Source of the DNA: Psilocybe azurescens
Taxonomy: Eukaryota; Basidiomycota; Agaricomycetes; Agaricales; Agrocybaceae
DNA length: 64,000 nucleotides
NCBI GenBank assembly: GCA_023853785.1
Contig: JAJIRX010000851.1
Coordinates: 62,001 to 126,000 of the forward strand
Direction of reading: 5' to 3'
Positions 61,126 through 64,000 of the stretch are shown here, piece by piece. The translations under genes were made by a program, and so were the position numbers. Under the pieces are notes generated by a model. It searched no databases. It was not told the origin of the DNA and saw nothing but the letters and a program-made list of their open reading frames with translations. Each line of letters begins with the position of its first letter. Positions within the stretch are counted from its first letter, which is position 1.

Positions 61126-63018
61126 TCCCGTTCGCGCGCTCGCGGAGCTCGTGCGCGAGGCCTTCGGTCAAGCTCTTCACGGCGGCCTTGGACGCGTTGT
61201 ACGCTGCGTTGCCCCTGCATTGCACGGGGTGGGTTAGTGTCAATTTATATTCATAGTGTCATCCTCAAGGATGGTGTGGTTGGTGCGATATGGATGTGAA
61301 TGTGGGGCAGTAGTGGAAGGGAATGAAATGAAATAAATGACATACGGAGGATTCGTGATGCCCTGCTTCGATCCGGTCGTGATCACCATCGCGGGGTTCT
61401 CTTGATGGAGCATGCTCTGTAGTGTATACCACCATGCACATATTTTGGGGGGAGAGGGAGGAAGAAACGTGCACGTATTCATATTTATAAACGTGCGTCG
61501 CCAGAATTATCGTTGGTTATAGTTAGTCGTCGGTCAGTCGGCAGGCCAAATGGATGGATGGATGGATGGATGGATGGGTTGCATGGAAGGGTGGGTAGAA
61601 AGAAGAGGAGAAGGAAATGGAACAAACGAACGTTGCATTGTCAGCGCACAGAAACAGGATGATGGAAATGAGGCGGCGGGCTTGTATATACTCACAGGAA
61701 CGAATGTGTGCTGCACATTGACGACTCTATAAATAAGCATTACAACACGTAGTCAGAATTCCACTCCATGTCAAGAATTATAATAAAGTAGAATATAATA
61801 CGCACCCAAAGAGGTTGACGTCAAAGATCTTGTGCCAGTTGTCGATGCCCTCCCAGGAGGTGCCTTTTGGGCCGATGCCGGCGTTGTTCATGAGCACGGC
61901 CACCTACATAATTAGATGCGGTAGGGAGGGGAACAATGTGAGTATTGATATTTTCAGATGGGGGTGTAAGGGATAAATGGAATAGAGAAAGGCTAGTAAG
62001 ACTCCAATGTAGACATTGGATGATCAAAGGAACAGGGAAAGAAGACGGGGAAAATCCTATTCCCATGCACAGATACATACACACAAGTGCATGGGATGTA
62101 CGTGAAGTAGGGATTCGGAAATTGAAGCCAAACAAAGTTCGAACGAATGCATGAAAAAAACGATGACATCATAAGACGCTCACCTCGCCCCACACCTCGT
62201 AGACGCGGTCTCTAAGCCTGGCGACCTGGTCGAGCTTGGAAACATCGGTAGGGACGATGAGGACGTTGGCGTCGCCAATGATGGCTGCGAGGGTCTTGCC
62301 GACCTCATTGAGCTTATCTTCGGTGACGTCTGCGATGGCTACTTTGAGGCCGAGTCTGTTATGCAGGGAGGGTTAGTTGGGTTCATGGAGGGATAGATTG
62401 TTGAGGATATTTAGAGGGAGTGGAGGGTTAGTGAGATAAGGCAGGAGGGGTGGTGATTGGAAATCACGATCACGATCACGGCCGATATGTGGTGCTGCGA
62501 TATAGATAGATAATAGATAGATAGATGTTCGCGGGTGGACAGTGACGTTTACTATCGGGGAAGGGTGCCGTATACAGATCTCTGGCAAGACATGCACATT
62601 GAAGAACTGGCAAAGGCAACAGCAAAGGGACATGGACATGGCCATGGCCTGGGGCAGGGGGACGGAACAGGGGTAACACGACGACGAGGCAAGGGAAAGG
62701 GAAAGCAATGATCACGACAGCTCACTTTGCAAACTCGATGGCGGCCGCACGACCGATGCCGCTAGCAGCACCGGTGATGAGTGCGACACGGCCTGCGTGG
62801 ATGACGGGGTGCAGCTCATCCGCGACGGACATGGTGTCGGGGGTGTAGGAGGCGGTCCCTGCGAAAGCCGGGCGGAGAGGAGAGCCGTTGCGGCTGGAGT
62901 GATTGGACTTTGGTGGTACCATGATAGCGTGCACAGTCAATATACAGAGAAAGAAGAGAAAGGAAAAGAGGGTTGCTGCTATGGTTTTATAATACGGTCC
63001 GCTTAAAGCTCCCATCAA
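60757..63018 (-). CDS. Short-chain dehydrogenase/reductase
   Basis: Seven exons (62726-63018, 62184-62355, 61806-61903, 61696-61726, 61346-61416, 61104-61214, 60757-61045) sum to 355 codons, 354 residues, no break. The N-terminus has a hydrophobic segment (TIAATLFSFLFFLCILTVHA), a likely membrane anchor. The Rossmann part shows ALITGAASGIGRAAAIEFAK (cofactor motif TGxxxGxG), DVTEDKLNEVG, VLMNNAGIG (NNAG), TTGSKQGITNPP with the active Ser, and YNASKAAVKS with the Tyr-x3-Lys pair. Substrate unknown; NAD(P)-dependent alcohol or keto group chemistry is expected. I start at 63018; an internal Met before SVADELHP would remove the anchor. Divergent to VTS1. Confidence 0.9.
61551..61577. repeat. (TGGA)n microsatellite
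   Basis: Six to seven TGGA units inside SDR intron 4 (61417-61695), on the plus strand. Confidence 0.9.
62503..62526. repeat. Imperfect (GATA)n microsatellite
   Basis: ATAGATAGATAATAGATAG-type run inside the first SDR intron. A small ATCACG triplet repeat lies just before it (62463-62480). Confidence 0.85.
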
Positions 63019-63574
63019 TCACGGCCACCCCTTTTGTGCCACTCGCGTGCTTCTCACGAATCTAAGCTCTGTCCAGTCCCACAGCTGTTGCTTCGGCAGG
63101 ATCTAGTGGGACTCTCAGCACAGCGGCGAGCTCGGGGAGACACAAGTTGCTACACATCTACTTGAACCGTACTCAGAACCACCGGGTTAAGATTGAGTTC
63201 AGGGGATGACAGATATGTGATGGAGTGATGTGACCCAGTGTGTGTGTGACAGTTGATATGGATGTGTTACGAGCCAGCTCACTGCTTTGTTCTCAACGAC
63301 CACAGTGTCTGCATCTTACAGAAACGCTCTTCGCTAGACCGGCAGGCTCCGCTGGTCTCGTCTAGAACATCTGCAACAACTCATCCTCACACCCGTTGCA
63401 CCTTGTTCAACACTCCCCTTGTATACTCCCAAGCAGGTCTACTCGACTCGACGTCCATATCAACTCGAAACCAACCAGCGAAAAATTTTATTCTTGTGTT
63501 ATATCCACGGTCCACCACCTTCCTACCCACCACAACACCCACATTTTGTATAATTTTTCTTCGTATCGTATACG
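63019..63574. other. Divergent promoter region, SDR and VTS1
   Basis: 555 bases between divergent starts; C/T-rich leader in front of VTS1. No other feature. Confidence 0.5.
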
Positions 63575-64000
63575 ATGAGTCTTCGTCCACCTTCTACCAG
63601 CCCCAGCCCCAGTCCGGGGCCCCATGAGAACGGCAAGGTCAGTGCACGCCAGTCGATGGGTCCCTCTTCTCGCGGCACCCCGACTCTCGCTCCTGCCTCG
63701 CCCCGCCCTGGAGGGCAATCCAGCGCAAGGCCCACTAGCGAGCTCCTGGGCAGCGGCGCCATGTTCCAGACTCCCGAAGGTAACCTTTTCTTTCTCCCAA
63801 TCCACCAACGCCACTCATTCTTTTCTTTGTTCTTCTTTCATCAGCCGAGGCTCTGGATGCGTGGTTTGAGAATCTTCAGAACTACGAGGCAACCTTGGAG
63901 GAAATGGCTGCAGCCTCCCTGGATGTCAATTTCAAAGAGGAACTCAGTGCCATCGAGCAATGTACGTCCATCATCATCGTCATCATTAAAATGAACCAAC
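63575..64000 (+). CDS. VTS1: Vts1-like RNA-binding protein (5' part only)
   Basis: Exon 1 (63575-63779) codes [20 protein letters not shown] and a Ser/Pro-rich leader up to MFQTPE. Intron 63780-63844 joins to exon 2 (63845-63961), [40 protein letters not shown], which matches the N-terminal conserved block of basidiomycete Vts1 proteins. The gene then enters an intron and leaves the window. Vts1 carries a C-terminal SAM domain, not seen here, that binds stem-loops in mRNA and recruits the deadenylation machinery. The call rests on this one block. Confidence 0.7.

Noticed and set aside
1..64000. CRISPR arrays, operons, ribosome binding sites
   Set aside because: The genes are spliced eukaryotic genes, and no array of spaced repeats is present.

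Overview
The window looks like nuclear DNA of a filamentous basidiomycete, most likely an Agaricomycete. Genes are split by many short (about 45-140 bp) GT-AG introns, with a few GC-AG introns. The gene content is typical of mushroom-forming fungi: a DUF6533-type 7TM protein, NACHT NTPases without obvious repeats, a caspase-domain protein, aryl-alcohol-dehydrogenase-type aldo-keto reductases, a small secreted cysteine protein, and MIS12, VTS1 and PEP12 homologues. I rebuilt the exons by hand. Where summed exon lengths are divisible by three and family motifs run across the joins, the models are solid.

Layout. 0-7.4 kb: the tail of a WD40 protein, a three-repeat secreted protein, and a PIG3-like quinone oxidoreductase. 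7.4-11.7 kb: a long stretch with no gene I can support. 11.7-16.7 kb: a 33-residue peptide gene behind a clear TATA box, an alpha/beta hydrolase with two micro-exons, and a ribosomal-L1-domain nucleolar protein. 18.3-21.1 kb: a caspase-like protein. 24.4-26.8 kb: a disordered protein ending in a CaaX prenylation box. 27.9-39.5 kb: two aldo-keto reductase paralogues with the same exon pattern, flanking an MFS transporter, a Pep12-like SNARE and a 7TM protein. 40.2-50.6 kb: a lipase, a large EF-hand/zinc-finger protein and MIS12, all on the minus strand. 51.3-63 kb: a segmental duplication carrying two NACHT genes, each followed by an SDR dehydrogenase that is intact in one copy and a 3' remnant in the other. 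63.6 kb to the end: the start of VTS1.

A general warning: many otherwise convincing genes are broken by single-base gains or losses, most of them in short homopolymers. They lie among fully intact multi-exon genes (quinone oxidoreductase, hydrolase, first AKR, lipase, SDR). This pattern fits uncorrected long-read errors better than widespread pseudogenes, although real lesions cannot be excluded for single genes.

The WD40 tail, the caspase-domain protein and the two NACHT proteins belong to families linked to fungal non-self recognition and regulated cell death. That they act together here is only an inference from their occurrence in one window. The AKR pair around the transporter could form a small aromatic-aldehyde or xenobiotic handling cluster, again by inference.
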